From NCBI GenBank assembly GCA_013407085.1, contig JACCGJ010001846.1, positions 43,011 to 107,010 on the forward strand: a DNA stretch of 64,000 bases, in the 5' to 3' direction. Origin of the DNA: Atriophallophorus winterbourni (lineage: Eukaryota; Platyhelminthes; Trematoda; Plagiorchiida; Microphallidae). The stretch's first letter is position 1; every line of letters begins with the position of its first letter. The notes below the pieces were generated by a model. That model was not told where the DNA came from. It did no database searches and worked only from the letters and a program-made list of their open reading frames with translations. A program made the position numbers and the translations under genes. Shown one piece after another: positions 12,201 to 26,200 of this stretch.

Positions 12201-15200
12201 TGCGGCAAGTTTAGTTCGTTCACGGCTTTGCATTGCATGCTGGTCTTCAAATTTCCACTAATCCAAACGCCGATGAAAGATAATACATGGCTTATTTTAG
12301 TTCTTTCTTCGGAAACCAGCATCAGGTCCATGGATCATGGAAGGCCGAAAATTGTATTTAAAATATCTACGCATCTTCAAAATGTCAGTGAATCTTTTCC
12401 CATACTATCTGATGAGCATTATAAGCTTAAACATCTACACTGAACGTAGAGGCACAGCAGATGGAGGATTTTTACATTTCGTCTCGCCAGAGCCTCCGTA
12501 TCAGAAGAAACCGTATACATGTAATGAATATGAAAATGCCTGTATATATTGCATGTACGCATGTGCAATAAATACCGCTTTACTGTATGAGAGCGAATAT
12601 TGGGCTGTTCAGGCAAGACACAAACCAATGCTTAATGTTTTACAACCAAAGCGAATTGGATGATAATAACGAGCATAGAAATATGGCCAATACGGCATAT
12701 TCACCCTTCTATGACAGAATTATCTAAGTCATATCGACAGAATAACAGTCATGCTAATGGCGGAACTCAAAAGTAAGCGGCGGACAAACTGTACCGGCGG
12801 TATGAAGACATTAGTTGTTGTTGTTGGCCTCCCCCGGTCGATATCGACCATGGCTGTACATCACTATCGCATGAGTTTTTCATGTTCCACAGGTTTTAGA
12901 ATGACTAAACAGTCCGATTCGGGAGGAACAATTTCTCCCGCAGCGCTTGCAACGATAAGCAGAACTCGGTCAATCGGCGTCAGTTGTACGTTGGCGGGGT
13001 GCTGTGCGTTCACCAGTTAAGAACCGAATCTGCTCCTCCCAGCTTGCAGACGACGCTTTACACAATGCCTTTAATGTGAGCGGTCAAGAGCAAGTTATTC
13101 CCAACTCGCGGGGTCAATGCCAAGAGCTTTCATATCTCTTCTGCAAACGGCATACAAATGATATTGACATCGATGGTGCACGAAAACAAATGGCTTGCAA
13201 TCAATCAATTTAGAGATGGTGGGGCGTCAGTTTCAATGTGGATGACTGGGAATGCTGCTCATGGACACTGGGCTCAAGCTGCAGAAGAACCAAACAAACT
13301 GTAGGGGGGCGGATTCTGATCAGGCTATTAAAATGGTAGGATATGACGATAATCTGTTTCGCACTACATCGTCAAGGGAAACTTTGACAGTAAGGAAGAC
13401 AAACAGTATACACAAAGGAAAATCGAATGAAAATGAAAAAGATTATACAAAAAATTCATGCGCTTGACAGAAAATAGTATATTACAAGTCAAAGATTGCT
13501 TACTTGTAACTGCCAATTCGTCAAACGTGGCCATTTGTTGTGTACAAGAGGAACTTGTATCATGTAATGCGTCAACCGAATGAGTACTCCTAGATCAATA
13601 ACGATCCAGGAACCAGGGTTCACCTCGAATGGATCCGAGTTTGGCGGATTAATACAAATCGATAGATGCGGGTCCGCGACAAGTTTCAGTGCACTCGATC
13701 TCCGACGCCCACAACTAGTGGAGGCGATCCGGTTGACGCGTTTCATGCCTGGCTGGGAACAGTACAAGAGTGAGCCAAGCAATTGGGGAGATCGATTTAA
13801 CGTGGAATCCGATGTGGTGACACGCACGAGTCCATGGAGACGGAGTGGATTTGCCCATTTGTTTTCTCGACCACCATTCGTTCCTAACCAAGCGAAGATG
13901 CCCCCAGTAAAATGTTTGCTTCCGTCGTTATGGACCGAATCCTTATCGAATGGAAGGAAAATAACAGATGGAGGCATCCACGAGCTGCTATCGTGTGCTG
14001 TGGCTATAACAATTTTTTTACTGCAGCGTCACATTTACAAAAGAAAATGCTATAACGATACGGTAGGTTACCAATAACTGCTAATGTTTAATAATGCAAT
14101 GTGTTAAAAGACACCTTTCGGATGGATTCCAAGAGAACTCTATCGAAAATCTTCCAATTCGTGTGAAGAAACGAATTATCATTTGAATAGTGTAGTGATG
14201 TCGAGAAGAAAACGGAGTAATTTCTTGCAGCATAATCTCGAACAGCTCATGGAATTAGAGTCCACATAAATTCACACGTGTAGGTTCTAGCATATAGTGA
14301 CGCGCATTGATATAACACACTAGTTCGTGAAAAAAATGAGCACCTGACACCAGATCAACAAATTTCTCGCTGTAAGTCACCATTCTCTAAACAAAACGCA
14401 CTCCAACGGTGTTCTTAGACCATGATAAAGTACCCACGTGTCAGAAATGATCGCAGAATCTGGTGCTATTGATACACACATCATTTGATATAAGAAATCA
14501 TACGATTGACTAGACAAAGCGTACATGAATACTTAGTTCACTTCTGTAAAGACCGTTGAAATTCCAGGGAAAAGGATGGATTATTCTGACGTTATTTTGG
14601 TAACGAGAAATCATAGTTTTGTCAATCGCTGCATGTAATCCTTCACTACCGATATCATTATTCTTATTAAGTAAGGAGAAGGAAATGCTCGTCAGTTGTC
14701 GTGGTCAACAATAAATGAAAAGTATCAGATTTCGAAAATTCAGACTTGATTTTATCAACCATGTCGCTCCGAAATCCGATCTGTCGACAGCCACGTACGT
14801 TGCACAAAGACAGATCGGCGTTCGAATGTCAGGTCACGGATACACATACCTAATTAGCGGTAACAGCAGCGAAACCGGTCGTATGCTTGTGTCCTGCTTT
14901 TCGAACGTCATATACTACTTATTAATAAAAATCTGGCTTCAAAATAACAGCCTAGAGCACAAAACCTTTGTAGAATTCCGTTCTTTGTGTTTCATCTCGT
15001 AGACTTATAGGAATCAAAGATCCGACCTTTTGTGGAATACTCAGCCTGAGGGAAACGGCGATGTTGTCAATCACCAGACACGGAAAACAGATGTAGAGGA
15101 AGTCCTCGAGAAATGACGCGAACTTTCATTTCAATTTTTTCTTTCAGCTTATTTAGCGTGCCACTTAAAGCCTATCGCCAACTGTACAGAAAAGAAAGCC

Positions 15201-17228
15201 TTCTACAATTATTTTTCTGTAATAAGAAAGCGGAGTCATGCCAAGCCCGCCACAGTGAAACCTCGAGAGATGCATTGTGAAAACTTAGTAGGGGAGTTCG
15301 TGGCTTTTGACGATCATACCAGAACGCTACCTTCATGAGCGACAGCATTACACCGGTAGCAAGTACTGAATACTTGATTGTCATAAAAATCATGACACAA
15401 TAAAATCCTAAAAAGATGGAAGAAGTTGTGAATTTAGAGACTAGGAAATCTATAGAACAGTTGACACAAGCAACCCGAAATGCGGTGCTGGCACCTCGAA
15501 GGGAACATGAATGCGACTGTCTATGCTATGAATCATAACTCTCATTCCTCGTCACTCCATTCGATAACAGACCAGATTATACAAACAATTCAAAAATTGG
15601 TTACAGATAAAGTGATCAGCCTACTGCTGTCTCGTATGTCATGAAACATGATTAACTTCATTTGTTCCCAAACCAGATTATTCGCGCGCATAAATCATCA
15701 GTAAAAAGTACCTTAGCTTATCATACTACATCTAAATGCCTCAGTCTGGCAAACAGAAACTAAATCGAAAATTCTATGAAAATGCCAAAAGAAAAAACAA
15801 TAAAATTATTCGAAAACCTATCGCGGAACAGGATGTGAGCCCCACAATATATTGGTCATTTAAATGCGCCTCGAGTGCTTGGCCAGGAATCGATTTGTGT
15901 ATCTGTATTGGAACATCGTAGTTCTTCATAAGAACCCTTTTCTATAGTGGCATAGAAGTATAACATTGTTTACCACATTACCACTGTTTAAAGGCTCACA
16001 GAACCTGATCTTACAGTCTCCACCCAATGACGGCAAACAGCCAGAAACCGGTAGTGGTGTGTAAGTGCGGGGGATGTGAGCACCTCAATATACAAAGAAA
16101 TAAATTATTCGAAAACCGTTCACGGACCAAGATGAATTCTAACAGTCATAGGGCATGCTTCCGACGGGGAGTGTTGGCCATAAACTGAGATGGGACACGA
16201 ACTAGAACAAGGCAGTCAAATAGACAATAAATGGTGACTAGTAGATACGTTGGATATCAGCCCAGAACGCGAAAAGATCGAAGTCAAACAATATCACAGC
16301 CTTGTATGCAGAGGAGAACGATTTTTAGGTGGATAAAGATGCTTATTTAACAAAATCACTACGCCAACCTTCACACCGGCTATACTGAAAAATACATGAT
16401 ACCCTACGAAAAAGCCATCGAATGATAAATGACAAAATTTGTGATAATCTGATGAATCAAAAATTAGAGCAACTTACTTGTGAAATTTCCGAAGGAACAA
16501 GGTGAACACAACTTCCCGGGGGGCGTAAGTCGTACACAAAACCCATATCTTTGAGATCATCATTGTACCTAGATTAAAGCGGGGTATAATATCGTTAAAT
16601 CCAAGAGAAAATAAACGATTTGCAAGATTGCATGCAATTTTATTTTAAAAATAAATGTAGGACGTTATCGAGAAGGGATTTTATCTATGGAAATAAACCT
16701 AAAATATTTAATTTAAGGCTCAAAATCTCGATAGTTAATCGTGGGCAAAGGAAAAGTATTCATTCGTTGATCGTACTAAACCAAATAAACTCTCAACCTA
16801 CTTTCCGCAGATACGAATAATAGCACGGTAAATTAACATAAACTAATCAAGAAATCAACAGAACCATGGATGTAAAAGGTGGTACATGATCATCTATGGC
16901 GGACATTGACAGGACGAAGCCAACAACAACACATTAATGTTCACTGTAACCACATTTCCTATTTTCTTTCTGGCACAGGCTACGCTCTTTTGCGGCTTGG
17001 AGATTTGCATTAGCCCACGATGAACCACGAAAATGTTCTCGTCGATCCATTCAGGTTTGTTCAACGAGGACTTCCAGAATATGGTGACGTTCACTATCAC
17101 TTTGCAAGATGTCAATTAATCTATCTTGCAAGAGAAATCGAAATCAAAGCTTCATAACAATAAAACACGACGCTCGCGTATGAAGAAAAATAATTGTAAA
17201 TCGGCATTATCATTCTAGTGTTTTGTCA

Positions 17229-17278
<50 letters not shown>

Positions 17279-20200
17279 GGCTGAAGTGTACCAACGAGAC
17301 AAACTACATTTTAAAAGCGACGGTCAACCAACAGTAATGGTTTAACTTCGCATGAACTTCAGTAGCAAATGAACTGTATCATAGTGAAAAACGGTTCTGT
17401 TGGATTTTTATGCTTGCTAATCATATATAAGTAAAAACGGTTGAAAATAAAATTTAGAACGATTGCAAGTAATGTATTGTGCTGCTCACATCCCCATCAC
17501 TTACACACCACTACCGGTTTCTGGCTGTTTGCCGTCATCAGGTGGAGACAGTAAGATCAGGTTCAGTGAGCCTTGAACCTTGCAAGTAAACTTTGAATGT
17601 GACTGCCGCGTGAAAATAGTGATATCAGATGTGAATAAAGCATTCTCGTTAAGTGCCGAATGTTTACGTACCACGGAACTTTTTTCACCGCGTTGACGAT
17701 CCATTTTTGCAACTGTTCGACGGTGACCAATGGTTGTACACATAAATGATAACGGTTCAATTTAACTTTCCGGCTAAAAGGTCTCGTCTTGGAAGTTTTA
17801 TCGTGGTAACCGCTTTTCGCCGTCGGGCGAAGTTGCAAGCCTCTCGTTAACAAGTGTTCGGATAAGGTGGTGAAATGGGCGGTTGGCAAAGGAAACCGCT
17901 CGACCTTGATGAACGAAAGATAGCACAGCGATATTTTCAGAAATCAATGTTATTCCGTCCTGTATTTCGCAAGGACGGAGATAAACGAAATCAGATTATG
18001 CGTGGGCTATAACGGAATATCGTGACACATGACCAGCAATAGGTATAATACTCACAGACGAATAAAAGATGAAGGTAGTAAATGGAAGCTCATACTTCAA
18101 TAACCAATAAACAGACAAACAACAACACTTAGCAAACAACGAATTGCTGCTTTTGCTATGTTATTACTGTATTCATTTCGGGAGAGAGGGTAACAATTGA
18201 CACACAATATAGGCAATAAGGCACCGTTATCAGCCAAAGGAATAAGAGAACATGATATGTGCATTAGATATTCACCATTCAACGCCCAACGAAAGATCAT
18301 GGTCCTACCATATAAGAAAAATATTAACAAATTTTGTACCTGCTACCGGTCTTCAAATGCAAATTTTATTCAGTTACGAATCCCTAGACGCAGCATTTCG
18401 CAAACTTCGACCAAAACAAACGTATGCAATATGCAAATGCACAAAAAGCAGCTTGTTTTTGTAGTTTCACTGCATGCGATTTTTTGGTTTTTTTGTTTTT
18501 TATGTAAAATAATACCGAATAAAAAAATTATGACACACATAATAAAATACACTGGGGCGCCACTGACTTCGGTTTGTAGCCATATCGCGTAAGGTTTCCA
18601 GCCAACTATTAGGTGGAGCTTTTGGACCCCACCCAGGCAAACGAATACGCCCAACTGAGCCTAGCGCTACGGTGAGTTTCTTCATCCCAACGCGCCACGT
18701 CATGGACTGGCCACCCGATCTTTTCTCCCAGCTTCTGTCAGGCTCTGCGAATAAGGCGCGGTACGGTAAACGGTGAGTAGGCATTCTTAATACATGTCCC
18801 AACCATCGCAAACGAGCAAGCATCAGCATTTCTCTCAGTCCGTGGCCACCTGGTCCTAACACCCGCTTGCAGACATCTATATTTGTAACACGATGCTGCC
18901 ACCGAATGCGAGCAATCTAAGCAGGCAGGCACGGGTATCAAAAACAGAAAGCCGACGGACATCTTCCGCTCGGATAGACAGGTTTCGCAGCCATAAAGGA
19001 GTGTAGCACGCACAACTGCGTTGTACACTCGGCCTTTAGTATGGAGTGAAACATCGCGTCGGCGCCACAGGTGGCGAAGGTTAGCAAACGCTGCACCCGC
19101 TTTGCGAACACGATGTGAGATCTCGTCCCCGACACAACCTCCAGCGGAGATACAACTGCCAAGGTAAACAAAGCTGTCGACCAATTCAAGATTGACATCG
19201 CACACAGTTAGGTTGTTATAAGATCAAAGTTTACCATGATGAGGGCACTACAAATTCATATTCAACGAAAACGTATTTCAGATCTTAATGTCATCACTTA
19301 ATCTAACTTTCAGATAATTTCTAACTGCCAAACACAACTCCAGAGAAAAATATATTTCAAACTGATAGGTATGCTAAAACTTGGTATTACGTGAAAAAAG
19401 TTTGAGACAAATGAGATGTAAAAAAAGATAAATAAGCTATAAAGTTTAACATTTATACTTATTCGTCGTCAGATAAAACGTTTGATGGTCGAAAAAAGAA
19501 CATCACTCACCAATTCTAACGCCAAAATTAGCTTTTTAACTAAGGCTGAGATAAACTTCTTTTCGCTGAGGAATTTCAAAGCGGTCATTCCGTTGTTGTC
19601 GGCTTCAAAGAACGTAAGCGATTTGTATGACGAACTGTTAACATCATCGAGTGGGTACAATTTGCTGAATCGCTCCTGTGAAAAATAGTCAAAAACTCGC
19701 GATATGGAGAGGTAACAAAAGTTTACAAGCATCACAAATAACAGTCTTCCCATTCATAGAATGTACCGCGAAACCGAAGCATACAAGTAACATTTAAACA
19801 AATGACCTAGAGTAGGCGATAAATTACCTAAGCATATCGACCACTTAAACATGTCGAAACCTTAAATACGGGGAGATTTTGTTGGTGGTGGCCTCCTTCA
19901 GTCGATGTCGACCATGGCTGTGTATCATAAGTGAATGTTAATTTCATACTCCGCGGGTTTTCGAATCACTAAACAGTCCGATTCGAGAGTGACAATCTCT
20001 CCTGTAGCGCTCACAGCGATAGACAGAACTCCGGTGATCGGCGTCAGTTGCACGCCGTAATTTGCGTTCAGCAGTAAAGAGCTGTATCTGCTCCTCCACA
20101 GCATGCAGACGATGCTTTATACTATGCCTCTAAATTGAGCGGTCAAGAGCAAGTTCTTCCCAACTCGTTGGGTCAGTGCTTAGAGCTCCCGTATCTCTTT

Positions 20201-23200
20201 TACAAAAGTCTTTGTACCGAAAGAGCGGTCTTCCACAAGGTCAACTTCCTGATTTCAACGCACAATAGAGTAGATCTTTCGGAATTTGACCAATTATTAT
20301 TCTGCTCACATGACCCTACCTCCGCAGGCGGTGCTGTCGTAGTAAGGTGAAGGTGCTCTGTAGACCAGCTTTAGAAAGCACATCAGCACGCTCTCTTCAT
20401 TTGTAATCATTTTGTGTCATGGTTCCCATAAGTGATAAAACAGTTGCAAATTGTTTGAGAGAGAGACTGTGGGAGTAGTTTTGTAGCTGATAAACTACAT
20501 TTGATTGGACACATATGGAACAATGTGCCACGTGGCTACATACTTGAATTGCCATTGCGACTGCTAGGAGAAAAATGTCGGTAGACAAAAACCCAGAAGT
20601 TGCTGTGAACGAGGCTCATGACCTTCAATAGAGATTGTCTGTATCAGCCATATCACCGGACAATTAGCGGAAAACCGTTTGCACCTTTGCCAGGAACATG
20701 TTTTTGCATAAAGTTTTCCAAGCATCGCATTTTACATAATAATATAACATTGCCGGAAGAAAATAAACTAATTAAATCTCTATTAAAAATTCAAATCAGA
20801 ATAATATGGTATATGAAAACAGCTAGGGAACAGTCGGCTATGACAAGTGCTTTGAACGCTTTGAACATGCAAAACAAGCTTCGGTAGAGAAAGGGTATAC
20901 AAACGAGCAGGAAATTAGATCAAGTATCAAAATATTCATTTGCATGCTTTTCCGTCACAAAACGCCCCAAGACCGGTTTCGTGCTGTTTGCACTCATCAG
21001 GTAGGGACAGTACGATCAGGATCCGCATGGAGGAATGGCAAACAAGGAGCGCTTGTATGCGACTGTTGGATAAGGCTGGTACGACCAACCTGTTCAATTA
21101 CATGTGTCCAACACGTTTAATGGGGTTAAACCCATAACAATGAAACAATTTATTCATTTGCATGCTTTTCCGTCACAAAGATCAAGTATCATTTTTCAAC
21201 TAATTTTATTATGGCATGCAAATAAACAAACCACCGTAGGTACTAAGACCGTCGATGGCGAGGCGATTATGATCTACATAAAACCACAAGATTTGGCATG
21301 TGAAATGGAGGAAAATTGAGTGCATGCAAACCGGGGGGTCATGCATACCAAAGTCCATCTTTTGCAGTCCCAAGCGCTAGACTGCGGATTTGTCCGCTCT
21401 GTCCACCTTAGTGACTTTGGTGCCAGCTTTGACACGGAGACGTTCCTCTAAAACTTCTGTTCCACACCTATGCATCATTATCACGGCATCACATGTACAA
21501 TGCAAAACTTGTTTGTGTTTACGCCACTTTGTTCGCCTATTTCTTCGGACCCACGGTTCAGGTCGGAATGCGTGACCTTCACCTCATCAATGTGATTTAT
21601 ATTGAGTACTGGGCAAACGGACACATCTGGCTGCAGGTATCCACCACTTTTTGCTCGTTGTTTTTCTGATTGTGACACCACTATAAATCAAGTGTGGGAT
21701 GCGAGCTCGTCCAATTTAGGCTGCTTTGTTGTAAATAATCTTGAACTTGGCTGGGACTGGAGCATCGAGTAAAATCACAAGACAAGCAAAGTTGCGTAAA
21801 TGTGCTTGTCTTGCCAGCCACCATCGAATAGATAACTCCTCCATGTCAACCGGACGGTTTATACGGCCGGAATAAGCCTACACGAAATACAATTAATTTT
21901 TGTTTTTGTCCATCAAGTACCCAAACAGGCATCGAGACCGCGTCTTTCATTTTGCGCCCCCAGTTACAGAAGCACTGGAAATCATATTACAGATGTATAC
22001 TTTGCATAGGACAAAGTACAATCGACTCAAAAAGCTAGCAGAATATTTATAATCGTTGAATTAAAGGATAAGACTATATGGACGCGCAAAAGCTACCTGA
22101 AAGGGGTCCCAAATATTGCGTTGCAGTTTCAAGAGGATGTCAAATAAGCACAAAGTATAAGGGTAATCTTCGTTTCAAAGAAAAACAAATAGTCTGTAAC
22201 CCCGAGCCCAAAAATTAGAAATGTGAGAGCAAGCCAAAGAGAAACCAATTGTTCACAACATTTAGCTGGCAAAAATCGAGGAGGATCTACTGCACAAAGC
22301 GAAACTAAAGGATCGCTTTTGCGAAGCAGACGAACTGGCAAAATAACATGAAATCTGTGGGCTAGATACCGAAGTACGGAAGGAATCTAAGATGTGAAGT
22401 AATCCGAAGGCGTAATTGACGAGCGTTGTGAGGTCCGACCTGCCATCCAGGATCGAGAGGGCATGCAGCAAGAGTATTAGAAATCCCTCCGGGAGAGATA
22501 AAGGTGAAATTAACTTCATGGTAATAACTAGAATGTACAACCTTGAGTGCCGTAAGCGGGAAATCGTTTTATAATGAATGCAAGCGCAGGAAGGTGAGCA
22601 GTAGCAGCAGGTGAAGGCTCGCGTTAATTTCATTTATACAGTACGCACATTGTATTCTCAGGCAACTTTATATTCTGCTTTCGTTGAGGAATGATACATT
22701 GTTGTCCAAGGGTCTTGTCTCTGACATGCATTGCTAGGATGCAATGAGAAGTGAATTAATTTTTTTAATTACCAACACATAATGAAGTGTTGCAGGAATA
22801 CAACGAAGGACACAAAAGTATTAAATTATTAAAAAATGAAATTGACTTAACAACATAAACGAAATACTAGCAAACAAGAATCCTGCTTTATGGTTCAGCC
22901 CAGACTGAGCCCGAATGATTTAATATATGAATAGATTATGCAATTTTACAGTGTTTCACTTTTAGATACTGCTTTTAACCGCTTCATAAAACAGACAACT
23001 ACGGTAAAATCTGAAACAAATTTTGCGGACCTTATAGAAACGCTGCAGAACCGGCAATAATCCACTAGACAATAGTTCGTAGGGCGTCACTTGATTCATC
23101 GAAGCAAAAATATGATCCACCGTGTGGGGCATCTGGATGCTAGATTGGCTGTTATCGAGAGCAAGTTGAATTCGTTCCTTCACTTGATCAAGAACACACA

Positions 23201-26200
23201 CAGCTGGCGAAATGTGTTTCGATGAGACGGTATCCATTTGGTTATAGGTAATTATTCTGGCAAGCGATTTAGCTGCATAGCTAGCTGTTGACCGTATAGC
23301 GCGCAGACGATTTTCACGGTGTCTAATGGAGAAAATGTATACAGATAGTAAATTAATACTCAATAGGCTACTACAGATAATATATAAGTAGTTTAAATAT
23401 AAAATAAATTACTCGAATATGTTTAATGCAAAAATACGACTAGTTCGGCGTAATACGGTCCACGAGAGAATAGACACTCAATAGCAGTGACGCGAGATTA
23501 ACTGATATAAATAGATTCATGGTTATGCACAGTTTTAATAGAGACTATATCTCATGTTTGCGATGTACATCAATAGACAAAACAGACCCCATGAAGCTAA
23601 TGCCAGTAGGTAATTAAGTAAGAAATCAAAAGTCTGGACCCAGACCAAGTGCTGCACAGACAGTGAATTCGCGTCGTCAAAGATACAGGCAGGTTGCTCA
23701 TGCCTAGACAGATGTATAAAATACGAAAATGACAGAGAGACTACAGCGTGCTTCTGCATGCAGATAAGCACATTCGGCAAATCAATTTAGCACCGTGTTA
23801 CCTGTGCACCGCACAAACAACCCTCACCTTGTAAGAACTGCATTTCATAAGTGGAATGATATACAAGCAAATACTATCAGGGCGCAAAAGGACCAAAATG
23901 CCCAACACATGAAGGCCCTATTAGCATTGATAAAGTCCATGGGCCCAAAAGCAGCGAAATTTCGTATATTGCATAAATCAATTAGCAAAATAAATGACCT
24001 GTAAAGAGTTATACGAGTACAAATTTAGGCTAACAAGGAATAAATCGTAAGTAAAAAAGTAGTGCCTGTGCTGTTTGATTGGAAATCGGCTCACCTGAAT
24101 TTCAATTCTTGTCGCTGAATAGATGTCAAATTGTCCAAAGCTTTGGTGAGTCTGATAGAAGCGGGAAAATAATGAAAATTAGCAAGTGGAAACGGTTGAA
24201 CATGTTAAACATGGGGCTACCAACCTTTGGTAGCCGGAATTTTTCGTCAGTGGTCCACTCTGGTAGATCACACGATTGCGATTATCCATCACACGAACAC
24301 CTCCAAATTTCGTCGAATTACAAATAATTTTACCCCCGTTCACGGCAGTAGGTTTATTTGGTACACTATGAACAGATTTCTGCAATTTCCGCAAATCAGC
24401 CAACCAGTTGTTAATTTGATTGTCATCAATGCTTGCCGCATGTGTATTTCCATTGTCATTGGAAACGCCACCCCCAGAAGCTGGATTCGAACAACTGGCA
24501 CATTCCGGATGCCCACAAAATTGCACTACTTCGCCGTTCGTTAGCGTGAATCGTTTGTTCGGCATTCCGAAAATACCTCTAGTGAACGTAATACAAAGTC
24601 CATCAATGGAAGCGGAGAGGCGGAGTGGTCCAGCATTCAAAAACTCCGGTTTCCCATCATGATTAGTCCTCTCACTCTCGCTACTCTTCGGGTTAATATT
24701 CTCTTCATCTAATGGATTACCATGTGCTGGGATGGAATCAATATTCATTATGGAACCAGGGAGCTCAAGTTTCTGATTAACCATATCTGATTTTGACGTG
24801 TTGGATGATGAGACACCCAATAGCTTACAATTCGAAGACAAGCAAAAACCAGGTACATTTGAAATGGACGTATTGCCAGTACCACATGTACACGAGAGCT
24901 CGAATCGATCAGGTTCATCCACGGAAAGCCAATTGAACTTATAAGTGAAGTTTTCATCATCCAGCCTCAGGTGACAGTTCTCCGATTCAACAGGCTGCCC
25001 ATTATTTACATCCGAGGTGACGGCAGTTCCATCGTGACCAGTCGTTTGTTTAGATTCCTGATTTCCAGAAAAACGTCTAATTGAGGAAGAGGTCTCGGTT
25101 TTTATACAATTCATTAAGCTTCCTTCTCGTTTATCGCACTTTGACATTTTTATACCCGGATTAGAACCACTATGAACGCGAGAGGATGAACGTTGCTTTT
25201 TAGGTGATGGTCCGGAAGCATGCGGTTTGAGTGAGTTGTCAGCGTTAGCTTCATTACTCGAAGTCGAAGAGGATATTCTTTTGAGATTTAACGGCAACAT
25301 TCCGTAAAACATGTTGCGCACATCAGTGATTATCGGAGCAACTGTCTGCCATAGTTCAGCAGCTAGTTCTAGATGGAACAAAAAATAAATGTGAAACACT
25401 TTTCCACCGACATTCACGGACAATACGAAATCCATACATCAAGCACCTACCTGGTTTCTTGATGGGAGTTGTATTCGGAAAGATTTGCAAAACGACAATG
25501 TTTTCGACGCGTTCAGCGGCAATCCCTTGGTCCTCTTGATTTGCTAGTAAAGAGTAACCGTTAACACCGATGTCGTCCGGGTTAGTGATATTCTTCTCGC
25601 GACTGATCAAGTATACATCAGGTAGCGTAGACCCCTTTGAACTCCTATCCCAAGTAAACCACAAAGCCGCGAATTCATGAAACATGAGAAACGATTTTGA
25701 GTTTGGGCGTATCAAATTCCATTCACCAAACAGATACGACTGCATGTAGCCAAGCTCGTAGATGCATTGAAAATGTGATTCCTGAATGTTTGAAAATGGC
25801 ACAATAGCACGAACATCATCGGGAAAAATAAAATGTATAGGAAGCGTGGTCAATGCCAACAAGAATTACCTTTATTTTGTTTCAAAAATTTTCAAAAATG
25901 TGATCAACTCAAAATCACTTAACTTTTAGATTAATATGATTTTAATTCACTGGAATATGGCCATTTGAGAGTGAAAATTCTGGGGGATGTGAGCACCAGA
26001 ATACTTTAGATGCTTCTAATTTTAAGAACCGACATCATTTCAATATTAACCACTTGGAAAAAAAGTGAAATTATAGACCGGGACTTTATAGTTGATCCAG
26101 TCCAAACCATTAACCAACGGTAAACATATAGTAAAAATCCTTCACATTTAAAATCATCAATCCAAGCGAAATCAAGACATGATCGAAAGAAACTCACCTC

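Noticed and set aside
12400..12440. CTGATGAGC with a downstream AAAC
   Set aside because: GAAA is absent (TTAAAC) and no helix I was found.
13580..14077. 165-codon plus-strand frame
   Set aside because: It is the reverse strand of HECTD1-like exon 14, whose minus-strand reading has clear domain similarity.
24235..24260. CTGACGA on the minus strand
   Set aside because: It is coding sequence of HECTD1-like exon 10 and lacks other ribozyme parts.
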